This document shows, in pieces, positions 16,511-24,944 of a DNA stretch of 64,000 nucleotides. The first letter of the stretch is position 1; each line of letters begins with the position of its first letter. Source of the stretch: Zymobacter sp047495495 (GTDB taxonomy: Bacteria > Pseudomonadota > Gammaproteobacteria > Pseudomonadales > Halomonadaceae); NCBI RefSeq assembly GCF_047495495.1, contig NZ_CP179930.1:2480001-2544000 (forward strand). The letters are read 5' to 3'. The notes beneath the pieces were generated by a model. It was not told where the DNA came from. It saw only the letters and a list, made by a program, of their open reading frames with translations, and ran no database searches. The translations under genes were made by a program, and so were the position numbers.

Positions 16511-17785
16511 ATGGCAATTGCATCATCGCTGCCGGTCGGCAGCTGGCTTTCCCGTCAGGAACATCATGACTGGCTTGTGCAGGAAGGGCGACGTCTCGTC
16601 GAGTTCTACCGAGCGGCCCGCCATCCATCGGGCGGCTTCGGCGCTCTGAACAATGATGGAGTGCTGCCGGCGGGGGCGATTCCCGACACGGTACTGACGG
16701 CTCGGATGGTTCACTGTTTTTCGCTAGCCGCCATGCAGGGCATCCCAGGCACCGCAGACCTCGCCAAGGAAGGCATCGACGCGCTGCTTTCGCTCTTTCA
16801 CGATGATATCCACGGCGGCTGGTTTAGCGTACCGGCGGCGATGGTGCAGGATGCTAGCGGCGAACCACCCGACAGCGACACCGCCAAGATGGCATACCTG
16901 CACGTTTTCGTCTGTCTGGCCGCGGCAACCGCCCACATGGCCCACATTCCCAATGCCGATCGCTTGCTGGCAAACGCTCTGGAAATACTGGAAACGCATT
17001 TCTGGTGCGATCGCCAGAACGCGCTTATCGACGGATTCTCGCGTGACTGGCAGCACCAAGAAGCCTATCGCGGCGCCAACAGCAACATGCATGCGACAGA
17101 GCTGTTCCTAGCGCTTGCCGACGTACTGGACGAACCGCTGTGGCGCCAGCGTGCGCTAGCCATCGTAACCCGTATCATTCACAACGGTGCCGCTCAGCGC
17201 GATGGTTATCTGCTCGAACACTTCGATGCCCACTGGCAAGCCGAGCCCGACTATAACCGCGATCATCCTTGCGATCAGTTCCGCCCGTTCGGCGTTACCC
17301 CCGGGCATGCCTGCGAATGGTCGCGCCTGATGCTCGAACTGGAAGCCGCCCTGCATGCACACGATGAACCCGTGCCCGAGTGGCTGTTTCACGATGCAGA
17401 GCAGCTCTTTGCCGCAGGTATCCAGCGAGGTTGGCACGTCGATGATGCTCCGGGGCTTATCTACACCCATGATCTGGACGGTAGCCCGGTGATACGCCAA
17501 CGCATTCACTGGACCGTGGCCGAAGCGGCCTCCGCTGCCAGTGCCTTTCTGAAGCGCACGGGCGATGAACGCTATGAATCGCTGTACCGATCACTGTGGG
17601 ACTACATCGCACGCTATGTGATCGACCGACAGCACGGCAGCTGGCGACACGAGCTTGACGCCGCCAATCGTCCCGACCATCGCATATGGGAAGGAAAACC
17701 CGATCTGTACCATGCACTACAGTGCACGCTAATTCCACGCTACCCGATGACGCCAGCGCTGGCCGTCGCCATCGCACGTGGGTAA
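16511..17785 (+). CDS. AGE family sugar epimerase/isomerase
   Basis: This 424-residue protein belongs to the N-acylglucosamine 2-epimerase superfamily, an (alpha/alpha)6 barrel. Typical segments are GGFGALNNDG, the GGWFSV turn, NSNMHATELFLALAD with the conserved histidine, the FGVTPGHACEWSRLMLEL region with the second catalytic histidine, and HWTVAEAASAASAFL. Members interconvert aldoses and ketoses such as mannose and fructose, or glucose and mannose. The length and motifs point to the YihS/mannose-isomerase type rather than the renin-binding type. AGGAGA lies 8 bases before the ATG. It follows the SDR gene by 214 bp and may share a sugar-related role with it, but the substrate is not readable from sequence. 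Confidence 0.87.
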   Translation: MAIASSLPVGSWLSRQEHHDWLVQEGRRLVEFYRAARHPSGGFGALNNDGVLPAGAIPDTVLTARMVHCFSLAAMQGIPGTADLAKEGIDALLSLFHDDIHGGWFSVPAAMVQDASGEPPDSDTAKMAYLHVFVCLAAATAHMAHIPNADRLLANALEILETHFWCDRQNALIDGFSRDWQHQEAYRGANSNMHATELFLALADVLDEPLWRQRALAIVTRIIHNGAAQRDGYLLEHFDAHWQAEPDYNRDHPCDQFRPFGVTPGHACEWSRLMLELEAALHAHDEPVPEWLFHDAEQLFAAGIQRGWHVDDAPGLIYTHDLDGSPVIRQRIHWTVAEAASAASAFLKRTGDERYESLYRSLWDYIARYVIDRQHGSWRHELDAANRPDHRIWEGKPDLYHALQCTLIPRYPMTPALAVAIARG

Positions 17786-18135
17786 CCCATCGAACACACC
17801 ATCAACGGCACTGTAAGTCTGCCAACCACACCGTCACATGATTGAGCCACCAATAGCCCACCGCTACGCTTGGCTGGCTCATCGTTACGCCATGTCACTT
17901 TCGGATAATCAATAGCTTATAACGACACCACGAAAGTGCGTTTATGTAATGACGTGTATTGCGTGTTTATTTGCTTTTCTCGCTGCGGCACCGCTAATGA
18001 CAGCAGGGTATTTTCTTAAGACTGGCATCTAAAGATAAGGGCCCGAATAGCCGCTCTCTCAGCAGCTTCCACGACATTTAACCTATATATTATGTAGGGT
18101 ATGCTGGTTGTTCGATATTGACGAGGTCGTTACGC
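17786..18135 (+). other. Intergenic region AGE to zinc-ribbon gene
   Basis: About 350 bases, becoming AT-richer to the right. A TATATTATG stretch near 18086 could hold a -10 box for the next gene. No hairpin, repeat or small gene was supported. Confidence 0.4.
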
Positions 18136-19164
18136 ATGCTCGCCAAATTCTGTCCCTTCTGCTCGACGCCCCTGACGCCAGACGCATTGAGCTGCCCCAA
18201 CTGCGGACACATGCTGGTCACGCATGCTCCTGACACGACCGCGCCCCCCCACCGCCGTTATCACCGCACGCTGATCGCGCTACTGGTCACGGGCATCCTG
18301 CTATTAATCGGGGCCTTGGTGATCTACAGCATGTGCGTGTTCTGTCCCCGCGTCCGTCAGGATGATCGCCTGCTGGCGCTTTCCCATTCGGTAGGCAATC
18401 AGGAAAAACTGTTCCTGTCCGAGCGCTTTGCGTCTGCGGAAGGCATCGCCCTGTACCGAGACATGATCGACCACGAGCTGGAGCAGGCGGAACAGCACGG
18501 TTCCAGTGCCCTGCTGGGTGATCGCCTGCCGGAAGCGCTGGAAGAGGTGTCCGCGCGTCGGCTGACCGACGCCTATGCACGCAACGAGTTCAATGCCGAT
18601 GCGCGCTACCGCAACCATACTCTGCTGGTCGATGCTCATATTGAAGCGGTTCAGAGCGATACGGGAGCGGCACCGTGTCTATTCGTTCGCGGCAAGGATG
18701 CTCAGCATGATATTCAGGCCTGCCTCAGAGACACCGCCTATGTACTGCAGGACATGCCGCTGCTGCACGTTGGCGCAACGCAGAAGTTGATCTGCCGTGG
18801 CGATGGCTATGTCACGCCGTCCAGCCTGCTGGGCGACTGCGTACCGCTGGTGTCGATCTTCCGTCAGCGGGCGCGCGAACTGAAGCGCAGCTGCATTACC
18901 CACGTCACGCGCGGTCAATTATTCACGCGCCTTCGTGACACTTCGCACCCACTGCATCACACCAAACCGTTGATGATGATGCTGCGCGCCGAGTATGGCA
19001 TCGCCATGTTCCCGGAGTGCCGCCACGGGTGGTCTTCGCTGTGCGAACACAGCCTGCAAAAGACACGCGATGACGAAATCAATCAGTGGCTGTACAGGCT
19101 GTTCCAGGAACACGGCATTCTCTATGGAACACGGGGCCAACCCATCACCGCTCTGACGGTATGA
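18136..19164 (+). CDS. Zinc-ribbon membrane protein with OB-fold-like domain
   Basis: This 342-residue protein has three visible parts. First is a zinc ribbon with CPFC (about residues 6-9) and CPNC (about 21-24). Next is one transmembrane helix at about residues 50-72 (LIALLVTGILLLIGALVIYSM). Last is a large extracytoplasmic part whose middle (YRNHTLLVDAHIEAVQ through GDGYVTPSSLLGDCVPL) resembles the tRNA_anti-like OB fold, which is often attached to membrane-anchored zinc ribbons. Several later cysteines (about residues 181, 193, 215, 228, 248 and 287-296) could form disulfides. I chose the ATG at 18136; a TTG six codons earlier is possible. Function is unknown. It has no operon partner. 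Confidence 0.7.
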   Translation: MLAKFCPFCSTPLTPDALSCPNCGHMLVTHAPDTTAPPHRRYHRTLIALLVTGILLLIGALVIYSMCVFCPRVRQDDRLLALSHSVGNQEKLFLSERFASAEGIALYRDMIDHELEQAEQHGSSALLGDRLPEALEEVSARRLTDAYARNEFNADARYRNHTLLVDAHIEAVQSDTGAAPCLFVRGKDAQHDIQACLRDTAYVLQDMPLLHVGATQKLICRGDGYVTPSSLLGDCVPLVSIFRQRARELKRSCITHVTRGQLFTRLRDTSHPLHHTKPLMMMLRAEYGIAMFPECRHGWSSLCEHSLQKTRDDEINQWLYRLFQEHGILYGTRGQPITALTV

Positions 19165-19190
19165 TCACCTCATCCCAATAGACAACGAAA

Positions 19191-19225
19191 AAGAAGGCGG
19201 CCAGGATCACCTGACCGCCTTCTTC
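19191..19225. terminator. Terminator between zinc-ribbon gene and virK/ybjX-like gene
   Basis: AAGAAGGCGGCCAGG and CCTGACCGCCTTCTT form a 15-bp stem around ATCA. The single C-A mismatch becomes a G-U pair on the minus strand, where the stem is followed by a T-rich run. It mainly serves the minus-strand gene ending at 19244. Confidence 0.8.
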
Positions 19226-19243
19226 ATGCAGGAACGGCTGCGC

Positions 19244-20212
19244 TTAGGCTACCGACGCTTCCCGCATCGCAGCCACCTGCGGTTCCGCTGCCGACTCTGC
19301 CGGGCTTCGCAGCCCCATCAACGCGGCCAACACATTGAGGCGCGCTTCTTCACGCCATGCCTCGCGCTTGCGAAACGCCGAACGGTGCTTGCTCTTCACC
19401 GTTTCGATATCGCGTTTTTCTTCCTGCTCTGGCAGCAAAAACCAACCGTCCTCCTGCTGCTCAGCATGGCATTCCTGCCAGAAGGTGTCGTAGCTGGTCT
19501 TGATCTTGGTGCGGTAACGGCTGTTGATCGTATGCCCATCGGCAATTCCGCGAATGCGCTCGATACCAAAGGTTTCTGCGAACGCATACAGCGCCGTCAT
19601 CAGCAACCCCTGCGCCCGCAGGCCGTGATGCTGCTTATAGAAGGCATTGATCAGCGCAGTGCCACCGTTTTCGGGCCGCGCACCCTGCAAACAGCCAATG
19701 TAGAGGCTCAGCTGCTCGGGGTGTTTGGGGTCATGCCCGACCGAGAAGACCAGCAGATAGACCTCGTGCCCTTCACTGTCCTGCAAGGAAAGCTGCAGTT
19801 CGCCTTCCTTGTTGTGCTGCGCGCGCAGCAGCATCAGCCGCCAGGCGGTATCCTTCATTTCCCACTGCATCAGCACGATCCCTTCGCCACTGGCCGCGGG
19901 CTCACCATAGCGGGCATTGTCGGCACCGTAGAGTGCGGCATGATGAGTAGGGTGGATATTCTGCTGCATGAACTCGACGTGGGTGCGCAGCGTGTCCAGC
20001 TTCTGGGCGGCACTCCAGCGTCGGTGCATGTAGCTCTGCAAATGGCGCGTCTGATAGTCGCCTTTGCTGCGCAGCATGGCGTCGATATGCGGCGTGCTGT
20101 GAATGACGTCCATCCATGCGGTATGGGCACTGCGAACAGGCAGGCTCCGCAGAGTACGTAACAGACACTTTTCCAGCGTGCGTAAACTGAACCGCCCGTG
20201 GTGTTTTGACAT
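19244..20212 (-). CDS. VirK/YbjX family protein (DUF535)
   Basis: This 322-residue protein matches the DUF535/VirK family across its length: YQTRHLQSYMHRRWSAAQKL and HVEFMQQNIHP near the start, then ALYIGCLQG-like LYIGCLQGAR, TALYAFAETFGIERIRGIADG and the SFR-like RTKIKTSYDTFW. VirK affects virulence-protein export in Shigella, and E. coli YbjX is stress-linked, but the chemistry is unknown. The ATG at 20212 (MSKHHGRFSLRTL) is the likelier start; an ATG at 20236 is in frame. The gene is a single unit with a strong terminator. Confidence 0.85.
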   Translation of the reverse strand: MSKHHGRFSLRTLEKCLLRTLRSLPVRSAHTAWMDVIHSTPHIDAMLRSKGDYQTRHLQSYMHRRWSAAQKLDTLRTHVEFMQQNIHPTHHAALYGADNARYGEPAASGEGIVLMQWEMKDTAWRLMLLRAQHNKEGELQLSLQDSEGHEVYLLVFSVGHDPKHPEQLSLYIGCLQGARPENGGTALINAFYKQHHGLRAQGLLMTALYAFAETFGIERIRGIADGHTINSRYRTKIKTSYDTFWQECHAEQQEDGWFLLPEQEEKRDIETVKSKHRSAFRKREAWREEARLNVLAALMGLRSPAESAAEPQVAAMREASVA

Positions 20213-20379
20213 AAGACACACCCCAATAATGACCATGTATGCGTTAGCGCTGTTATTTGTTTTATGGCGCCTGCCCGCTTTCGCTTAGGCAAAGCACTGA
20301 CTAATAAACAATTTTAACAACAAGACAATGTTAAGATAATTTAAAGAAAAGGTATAGGCACCCTCTTCTTCATACAAAA

Positions 20380-20439
20380 ATGCCGCCATCCAGAAAGGAC
20401 AGCGGCATAGACGCAAGGATAGCGCAACGGCGCTATCCT
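20380..20439 (-). terminator. Terminator of the betaine transporter operon
   Basis: Two hairpins follow the last substrate-binding protein gene on the minus strand. The first is AGGATAGCGC/GCGCTATCCT (20416-20439, 10-bp stem, 4-base loop). The second is ATGCCGC/GCGGCAT (20380-20408), which is followed on that strand by TTTTTG. The second hairpin has the form of an intrinsic terminator. Confidence 0.8.
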
Positions 20440-20457
20440 CACAGGCCCACTATCAAC

Positions 20458-21330
20458 TTACTGGCAGCCCTGTGTCCAGCGCGCCACTATCTCTGGGTGT
20501 TTATCGACCCATTGCTTGGCGTTCTGATACGGATCGCTGTTCGGCTGTTCGTTCAGGGCCAGCAGCTCGCCCATTTCCGCAGGCGTCCACTTGAAGTGGC
20601 TCAGCACACAGTAGGCTCGCGGACTGTCCTGTCGAAGCCCTTTTCTGACAATGGTGTCGATCTCTTCATCGCTGCCGAAGGCCCCTTTCGGATCGTCGAG
20701 GTACTTCAGCTGCCAGCGGTTGAACATCCAGTGCGGCGTCCATGCCGTCACGACGATGGGGCGGTGCTCACGTATCGCTTCTCCGAGCACGGCCGTCATG
20801 GTCGCATCGCTGCTGGCGGCCAGCTTGATATTCACCCCGTACTCATCGAGTGCGCGCTTGGTCAGCCGCATGAGACCCGCCCCGGGATCAATACCGACCA
20901 CCTTGCCCTCGAACTCATCGGCATGCTGCTTCAAATCGTCGATCGTATTGATATCGGTCAGATAGGCCGGTACCGCCAGTCCTTGATGCGCGCCAGTGAA
21001 ATTAGCCCCCAGATTTTCGACCTTCTCTTTTACCGGCGCGTAGTACGCACCGTGGGTCACCGGCAGCCATGCCGCGATCATATCCAGCTTGCCCTGCGCC
21101 ACCCCCTGCCACATGAACGCGGCGGACAGCGTAGTGGCCTTCACGTGATAGCCCTGCTGCTCAAGCACAACCTTCATGGCATAGGTGGAAGGCATCTGAT
21201 CGGCCCAAGCAACGTAGCCAATCGTGATATCTTGCTGACCTAGCGGTTCTGTCGCGGATGCAGAGGGTGCTGTCAGCACAGCACCGCTTACCAGTGCTGC
21301 TGTCAGGGTGGTCGAGATCAGTGTCTTCAT
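20458..21330 (-). CDS. Glycine betaine ABC transporter substrate-binding protein, second copy
   Basis: This 290-residue exported protein begins with a signal peptide (MKTLISTTLTAALVSGAVLTAPSASA, cited in part; cleavage after SASA). The mature part is an OpuAC-type binding protein: DITIGYVAWADQMPSTYAMK, SAAFMWQGVAQGKLDM, WLPVTHGAYY, VGIDPGAGLMRLTKRAL, VTAWTPHWMFNRW and FKWTPAEMGELLALNEQ. Tryptophans in these motifs usually make the cage for the quaternary amine. It is a close paralog of the next upstream gene, with the two separated by a hairpin, so the transporter has two receptors with possibly different ligand preference. Confidence 0.92.
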   Translation of the reverse strand: MKTLISTTLTAALVSGAVLTAPSASATEPLGQQDITIGYVAWADQMPSTYAMKVVLEQQGYHVKATTLSAAFMWQGVAQGKLDMIAAWLPVTHGAYYAPVKEKVENLGANFTGAHQGLAVPAYLTDINTIDDLKQHADEFEGKVVGIDPGAGLMRLTKRALDEYGVNIKLAASSDATMTAVLGEAIREHRPIVVTAWTPHWMFNRWQLKYLDDPKGAFGSDEEIDTIVRKGLRQDSPRAYCVLSHFKWTPAEMGELLALNEQPNSDPYQNAKQWVDKHPEIVARWTQGCQ

Positions 21331-21377
21331 GGGGATCGTTCCTCTTATTGTAGTAATGGCAATATTCCAATAATGAA

Positions 21378-21408
21378 AATGCCGCGGCCCTTGGCGGGCA
21401 GCGGCATT
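21378..21408 (-). terminator. Hairpin between the two betaine-binding protein genes
   Basis: AATGCCGC and GCGGCATT form an 8-bp stem, followed on the minus strand by TTTTCATT. It closely resembles the hairpin after the second copy (20380-20408), as expected if gene and terminator were duplicated together. It may cut expression of the second copy relative to the first. Confidence 0.7.
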
Positions 21409-21453
21409 GAACGGTACTGCGCCAGCACTCTCGGCACTGGCTTCACGCCCGGA

Positions 21454-22335
21454 TTACTGGCAGTCCTGCGTCCAGCGTTTGACGATGTCCGGATGTTTCT
21501 CGACCCACTGCTTGGCGTTCTGATACGGATCGCTGTTCGGCTGTTCGTTCATATCGAGCAGTTCGCCCATTTCAGCCGGCGTCCACTTGAAGTGGCTCAG
21601 CACGCAGTAGGCTTTGGGGCTGTCTTCTTTCAGACCCTTGCGAACAACGGTATCCAGCTGTTCAGAGGAACCGTAGGCGTTCTTAGGATCGTCGAGGAAC
21701 TTGAGGTCCCAACGGTTGAACATCCAGTGCGGGACCCAAGACGTCACAACGATAGGTTTGTGTTCACGCACGGCCTCGCCCAGCACGGCGCTCATGGTGG
21801 CATCACTGCTGGCCGTCAGCTTCATCCCGAGGTCGTACTTACCGATAGCCTCTTTAGTGATGCGCATGATGCCAGCCCCCGGATCGATCCCAACGATGCG
21901 GTTATCGAACTCGGCGGCGTGCGCTTTCAGATCGTCGATGCTGTTGACGTCTTTCATATAGCGGGGCACGACCAGCCCCAGACGCGTGCCTTCAAAGTTG
22001 TGGCCAAGGTTATCGACCTTGTCCTTCACCGGCTTGTAATAGGTGGCGTGAGTTGTCGGCAACCAAGCGGAAATCATGTCCAGCTTGCCCTGCGCCAACC
22101 CCTGCCACATGAAGGCCGCGGACAGCGAAGTGGCTTTCACGCGATAGCCTTGCTGTTCCAGCACGACCTTGAGTGCGTTGGTAGATGCCAGCTGGTCAGC
22201 CCAGGCGACGTAGCCAATGGTGACGTCCTGCTTGCCCTGTGCTTCGACAGCAGAGGCCGTGGTAGTCGCGGAGAATGCGGCACCGCCCATCAGTACGGTG
22301 GCCAGTGTTGTGGAAATCAGCTTCTTGATGTTCAT
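21454..22335 (-). CDS. Glycine betaine ABC transporter substrate-binding protein, first copy
   Basis: This 293-residue protein has a signal peptide (MNIKKLISTTLATVLMGGAA onward, cleavage near SAVEA). The mature part is OpuAC-type: DVTIGYVAWADQLASTNALK, SAAFMWQGLAQGKLDM, WLPTTHATYYK, VGIDPGAGIMRITKEAI, VTSWVPHWMFNRWDLK and FKWTPAEMGELLDMNEQ. The ATG at 22335 has GGAGG 8 bases upstream; the longer open frame to 22410 lacks such support. It belongs to the proV-proW operon. The paralog at 20458-21330 is similar throughout. Confidence 0.93.
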   Translation of the reverse strand: MNIKKLISTTLATVLMGGAAFSATTTASAVEAQGKQDVTIGYVAWADQLASTNALKVVLEQQGYRVKATSLSAAFMWQGLAQGKLDMISAWLPTTHATYYKPVKDKVDNLGHNFEGTRLGLVVPRYMKDVNSIDDLKAHAAEFDNRIVGIDPGAGIMRITKEAIGKYDLGMKLTASSDATMSAVLGEAVREHKPIVVTSWVPHWMFNRWDLKFLDDPKNAYGSSEQLDTVVRKGLKEDSPKAYCVLSHFKWTPAEMGELLDMNEQPNSDPYQNAKQWVEKHPDIVKRWTQDCQ

Positions 22336-22379
22336 GCTAACGCCTCCAGAAAAGGTGTGTGCACGCGCGGTGCGAAGCG

Positions 22380-22417
22380 GGCCGACAGAGCACGACATGA
22401 AGATCGCCATGTCGGCC
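22380..22417 (-). other. Intercistronic hairpin proW to binding protein
   Basis: GGCCGACA and TGTCGGCC pair (8 bp) across a 22-base loop between proW and the first binding-protein gene. Such structures commonly protect the 3' part of transporter mRNAs so that binding protein is made in excess. That role is inferred. Confidence 0.4.
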
Positions 22418-22454
22418 GCCTATAAGAAGGTCAGGTCACCCGGCCGTCAGAGGC

Positions 22455-23306
22455 TCAGGTGTAATCGCGGCCCTTGCACGACTGAGCGATACGGTCGAGC
22501 AGTACGGCCAGTACGACGACGCAGATACCGCTGACGATACCGTGACCGTTATCGTTGCCTTGAATGGCACTGTAGACGTCGGCCCCCAAGCCTTCAGCCC
22601 CAACCATCGACGCGATGACGGACATAGACAGCGCGAGCATAACGGTCTGGTTGATGCCCGCCATGATGGTGGGACGTGCCAGTGGCAGCTGCAGCTTGAA
22701 CAGCTTTTGCGCACGAGTAGAGCCAAAGGCTTCTGCGCCTTCGTCAAGATCACTCGGCACCTGCTGGATCCCGAGGATCGTGAAGCGCACCGCAGGCGGC
22801 ATCGAGAAGATGACCGTCGCAAGTACCGCAGGCATCGCACCGATGCTGAACAACGCCACACACGGCAGCAAATAGACAAATGCAGGCATGGTCTGCATCA
22901 GGTCAAGAATCGGCCTTACCACCACTTCGACAGGGCGGAACAGCGCCGCCAGCATCCCGACCGGCAAGGCAATGATGATCGACAACAGCGTCGAGATCAG
23001 CACCAGACTGAGCGAGTAGATCAGCGATTCCCACAGCCCTTGGTTCCAGATCAGCAGCAGCCCAAGCGCGGCGAAGACCGCTACCCCTTTCCCGCAACGC
23101 CACAGCGTCAGCGCCACCACCGCAATGATCAGAATCGGCGCAGGGATCCACATCAGCGCGCCCTTAAGGGCACCCAGCGTCCATTCCATTCCTGACGCCA
23201 TAGGCCGAGTGGCCCAGCTTAGATGTTCAGTCACCCACGCGACACCGTCATTGAACCAGTCGGCGAGCGGGATGCCTTCCTTCAACCATGTCATCCACTT
23301 ACCCAT
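22455..23306 (-). CDS. proW: Glycine betaine ABC transporter permease ProW-type
   Basis: This 283-residue inner-membrane permease has about six hydrophobic segments. It carries the ABC-permease loop EGAEAFGSTRAQKLFKLQLPLA (cited in part), plus LDLMQTMPAFVYLLP, IGAMPAVLATVIFSMPPAVR and MVGAEGLGADV. These are typical for ProW/OpuAB. Its ATG overlaps the proV stop by one base (TAATG), so the two are coupled. It forms the channel of an osmoprotectant importer. Confidence 0.95.
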   Translation of the reverse strand: MGKWMTWLKEGIPLADWFNDGVAWVTEHLSWATRPMASGMEWTLGALKGALMWIPAPILIIAVVALTLWRCGKGVAVFAALGLLLIWNQGLWESLIYSLSLVLISTLLSIIIALPVGMLAALFRPVEVVVRPILDLMQTMPAFVYLLPCVALFSIGAMPAVLATVIFSMPPAVRFTILGIQQVPSDLDEGAEAFGSTRAQKLFKLQLPLARPTIMAGINQTVMLALSMSVIASMVGAEGLGADVYSAIQGNDNGHGIVSGICVVVLAVLLDRIAQSCKGRDYT

Positions 23307-24577
23307 TACGCGTCCTCCCCGGTAGATGTCACGGCATCATTGAGTGATGCCAGTGGCGGCTCGACCTCGGGCTCGACCGCATCGTTATCACTTTCCGCCA
23401 GCAGCGACAGGATCCTGCCGCGCACGACGATACCGCGCAGACGAGACTGGCGATCCACGACGGCAACGGGATAGTTGCGCTTGCGGAACAGCGGGAACAG
23501 TCGGTTGAGCGGCTCACGCGGCAGCACACGTGGTACGTCGCGTTCGAGCACATCAACCAGCGGCGCTTCCGGCGCAGCGGCTTCCAACACGGAGCGTTCG
23601 ACGACCCCAGCCAGCTTGCCGTCGGCATCGTTGACGTAGAGCGTTTCCAGCCCGTCGTGCTCGTTCATGCGAGTCAGAGCGGCACCGACGGTATCGTCGA
23701 TGGACAGCGGCGTGACCGGTGCTTCCATCGCCAGTTCGGCCGTTAGGAAGCGCGTCATGTCGATCCCTTCGACGAAGCGTTCGACGTATTCGTCTGCGGG
23801 GTTCGTCACGATGTCGCGCGGCGTGCCGGCCTGCACCACTTCACCGTCCTTGAGCAGAATGATGCGATCGCCAATGTGCAGCGCTTCATCCAGATCATGG
23901 GTGATGAAGATGATGGTTTGCTTCAGATCCTTCTGGAGCATCAGCAGCTCATCCTGCATCTCACGGCGAATCAACGGATCAAGCGCCGAGAAGGCCTCGT
24001 CCATCAGCATGACGCTGGTTTCGCTCGCCAGTGCACGCGCCAGACCCACACGCTGCTGCATCCCGCCAGACAGTTCATGGGGATATGCGTTGGGCAGATG
24101 CCCCAGTCCAACACGCTTGAGCGCGGCCATGGCCTTTTCTTGGCGCACACTCTGCGGAATGCCACGGACTTCCAGCCCGTATTCCGCATTGCCCAGCAGC
24201 GTACGATGCGGGAACAGTGCGAAGTGCTGGAATACCATTGAGAAGTGGCGTCGACGGCATTCGCGCAGCTCGTCGTCATTCATCTTCACAACGTCTTGAC
24301 CGTTGATGAGGATCTCACCCTCGGTGGGGTCGATGAGGCGGTTCAGACAGCGGATCAGCGTGGATTTACCTGATCCGGACAGCCCCATGATCACGAGCAG
24401 TTCGCCAGCGCGAACGTCGAAATTGATATCGGAAAGCCCCAGTACCTGCCCGGTGGCCTTGTGAATTTCAGCGCGTTTCTTGCCCTGATCGCGCAGGGCC
24501 AGCACCTCGCCCGGTCGCTTGCCAAAGACCTTGCTCAGGTGGCGAACCCGTATCCGGTAGTCGTTCTGATCGGTCAT
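23306..24577 (-). CDS. proV: Glycine betaine ABC transporter ATP-binding protein ProV-type
   Basis: This 423-residue ATPase has Walker A GLSGSGKST (about residues 65-73), signature LSGGMQQRVGLARAL, Walker B VMLMDEAFSALDPL and the switch histidine in FITHDLDEAL. A C-terminal tandem CBS module follows (about 280-400; YVNDADGKLAGVVERSVLEA and RNYPVAVVDRQSRLRGIVVRG). In OpuA, the CBS domains sense ionic strength and gate transport. The N-terminal extension before Walker A, with its GQVLGLSD segment, is also family-typical. AGGA lies 9 bases before the ATG. Confidence 0.96.
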   Translation of the reverse strand: MTDQNDYRIRVRHLSKVFGKRPGEVLALRDQGKKRAEIHKATGQVLGLSDINFDVRAGELLVIMGLSGSGKSTLIRCLNRLIDPTEGEILINGQDVVKMNDDELRECRRRHFSMVFQHFALFPHRTLLGNAEYGLEVRGIPQSVRQEKAMAALKRVGLGHLPNAYPHELSGGMQQRVGLARALASETSVMLMDEAFSALDPLIRREMQDELLMLQKDLKQTIIFITHDLDEALHIGDRIILLKDGEVVQAGTPRDIVTNPADEYVERFVEGIDMTRFLTAELAMEAPVTPLSIDDTVGAALTRMNEHDGLETLYVNDADGKLAGVVERSVLEAAAPEAPLVDVLERDVPRVLPREPLNRLFPLFRKRNYPVAVVDRQSRLRGIVVRGRILSLLAESDNDAVEPEVEPPLASLNDAVTSTGEDA

Positions 24578-24944
24578 GTATCAGGTCCTGCGTGGAAATA
24601 GAGGTCCCGTGTGCACAGCGCATACGGGATGAACAAGCCATCCATAATACAAAGTTATTCCATACTATACAAAACCATCCAATAAATTATGAAAAAGTCT
24701 TCCCTTGTCATCGCCCCTGAGCGCATCGCAATCATCCGCCCTCGAAAGATGACTTCTTTTAATGATAGATGCCTCTTTTTCAATGATATTGAGCGATTTT
24801 TTCGTCTATATTAGGATGTTACCCTTACCTACAGTGTCATTACGATACAGCCGATCTATCCTCACTCTGCTCAAGGCAGGTGAGCTTGTATTCACGCGCC
24901 AGCTCCTATCCAATGCCCCCTTTCACTTCACACACGGGCATGCC
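24578..24944. other. Divergent intergenic region proV/nhaA
   Basis: About 367 AT-rich bases between two osmotic/ion homeostasis transcription units. A candidate minus-strand promoter for proVWX is listed separately. An in-frame extension upstream of nhaA (24762-24944) is open but has no family match and is probably leader sequence. Confidence 0.5.
24644..24672 (-). promoter_or_regulatory. Candidate proV promoter
   Basis: Reading the minus strand, TTGTAT and TATTAT are separated by exactly 17 bases and lie about 70 bases upstream of the proV ATG. The -10 box matches five of six consensus positions and the -35 three of six. An AT-rich flank and a poor -35 are common in osmotically induced promoters. 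Confidence 0.4.
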
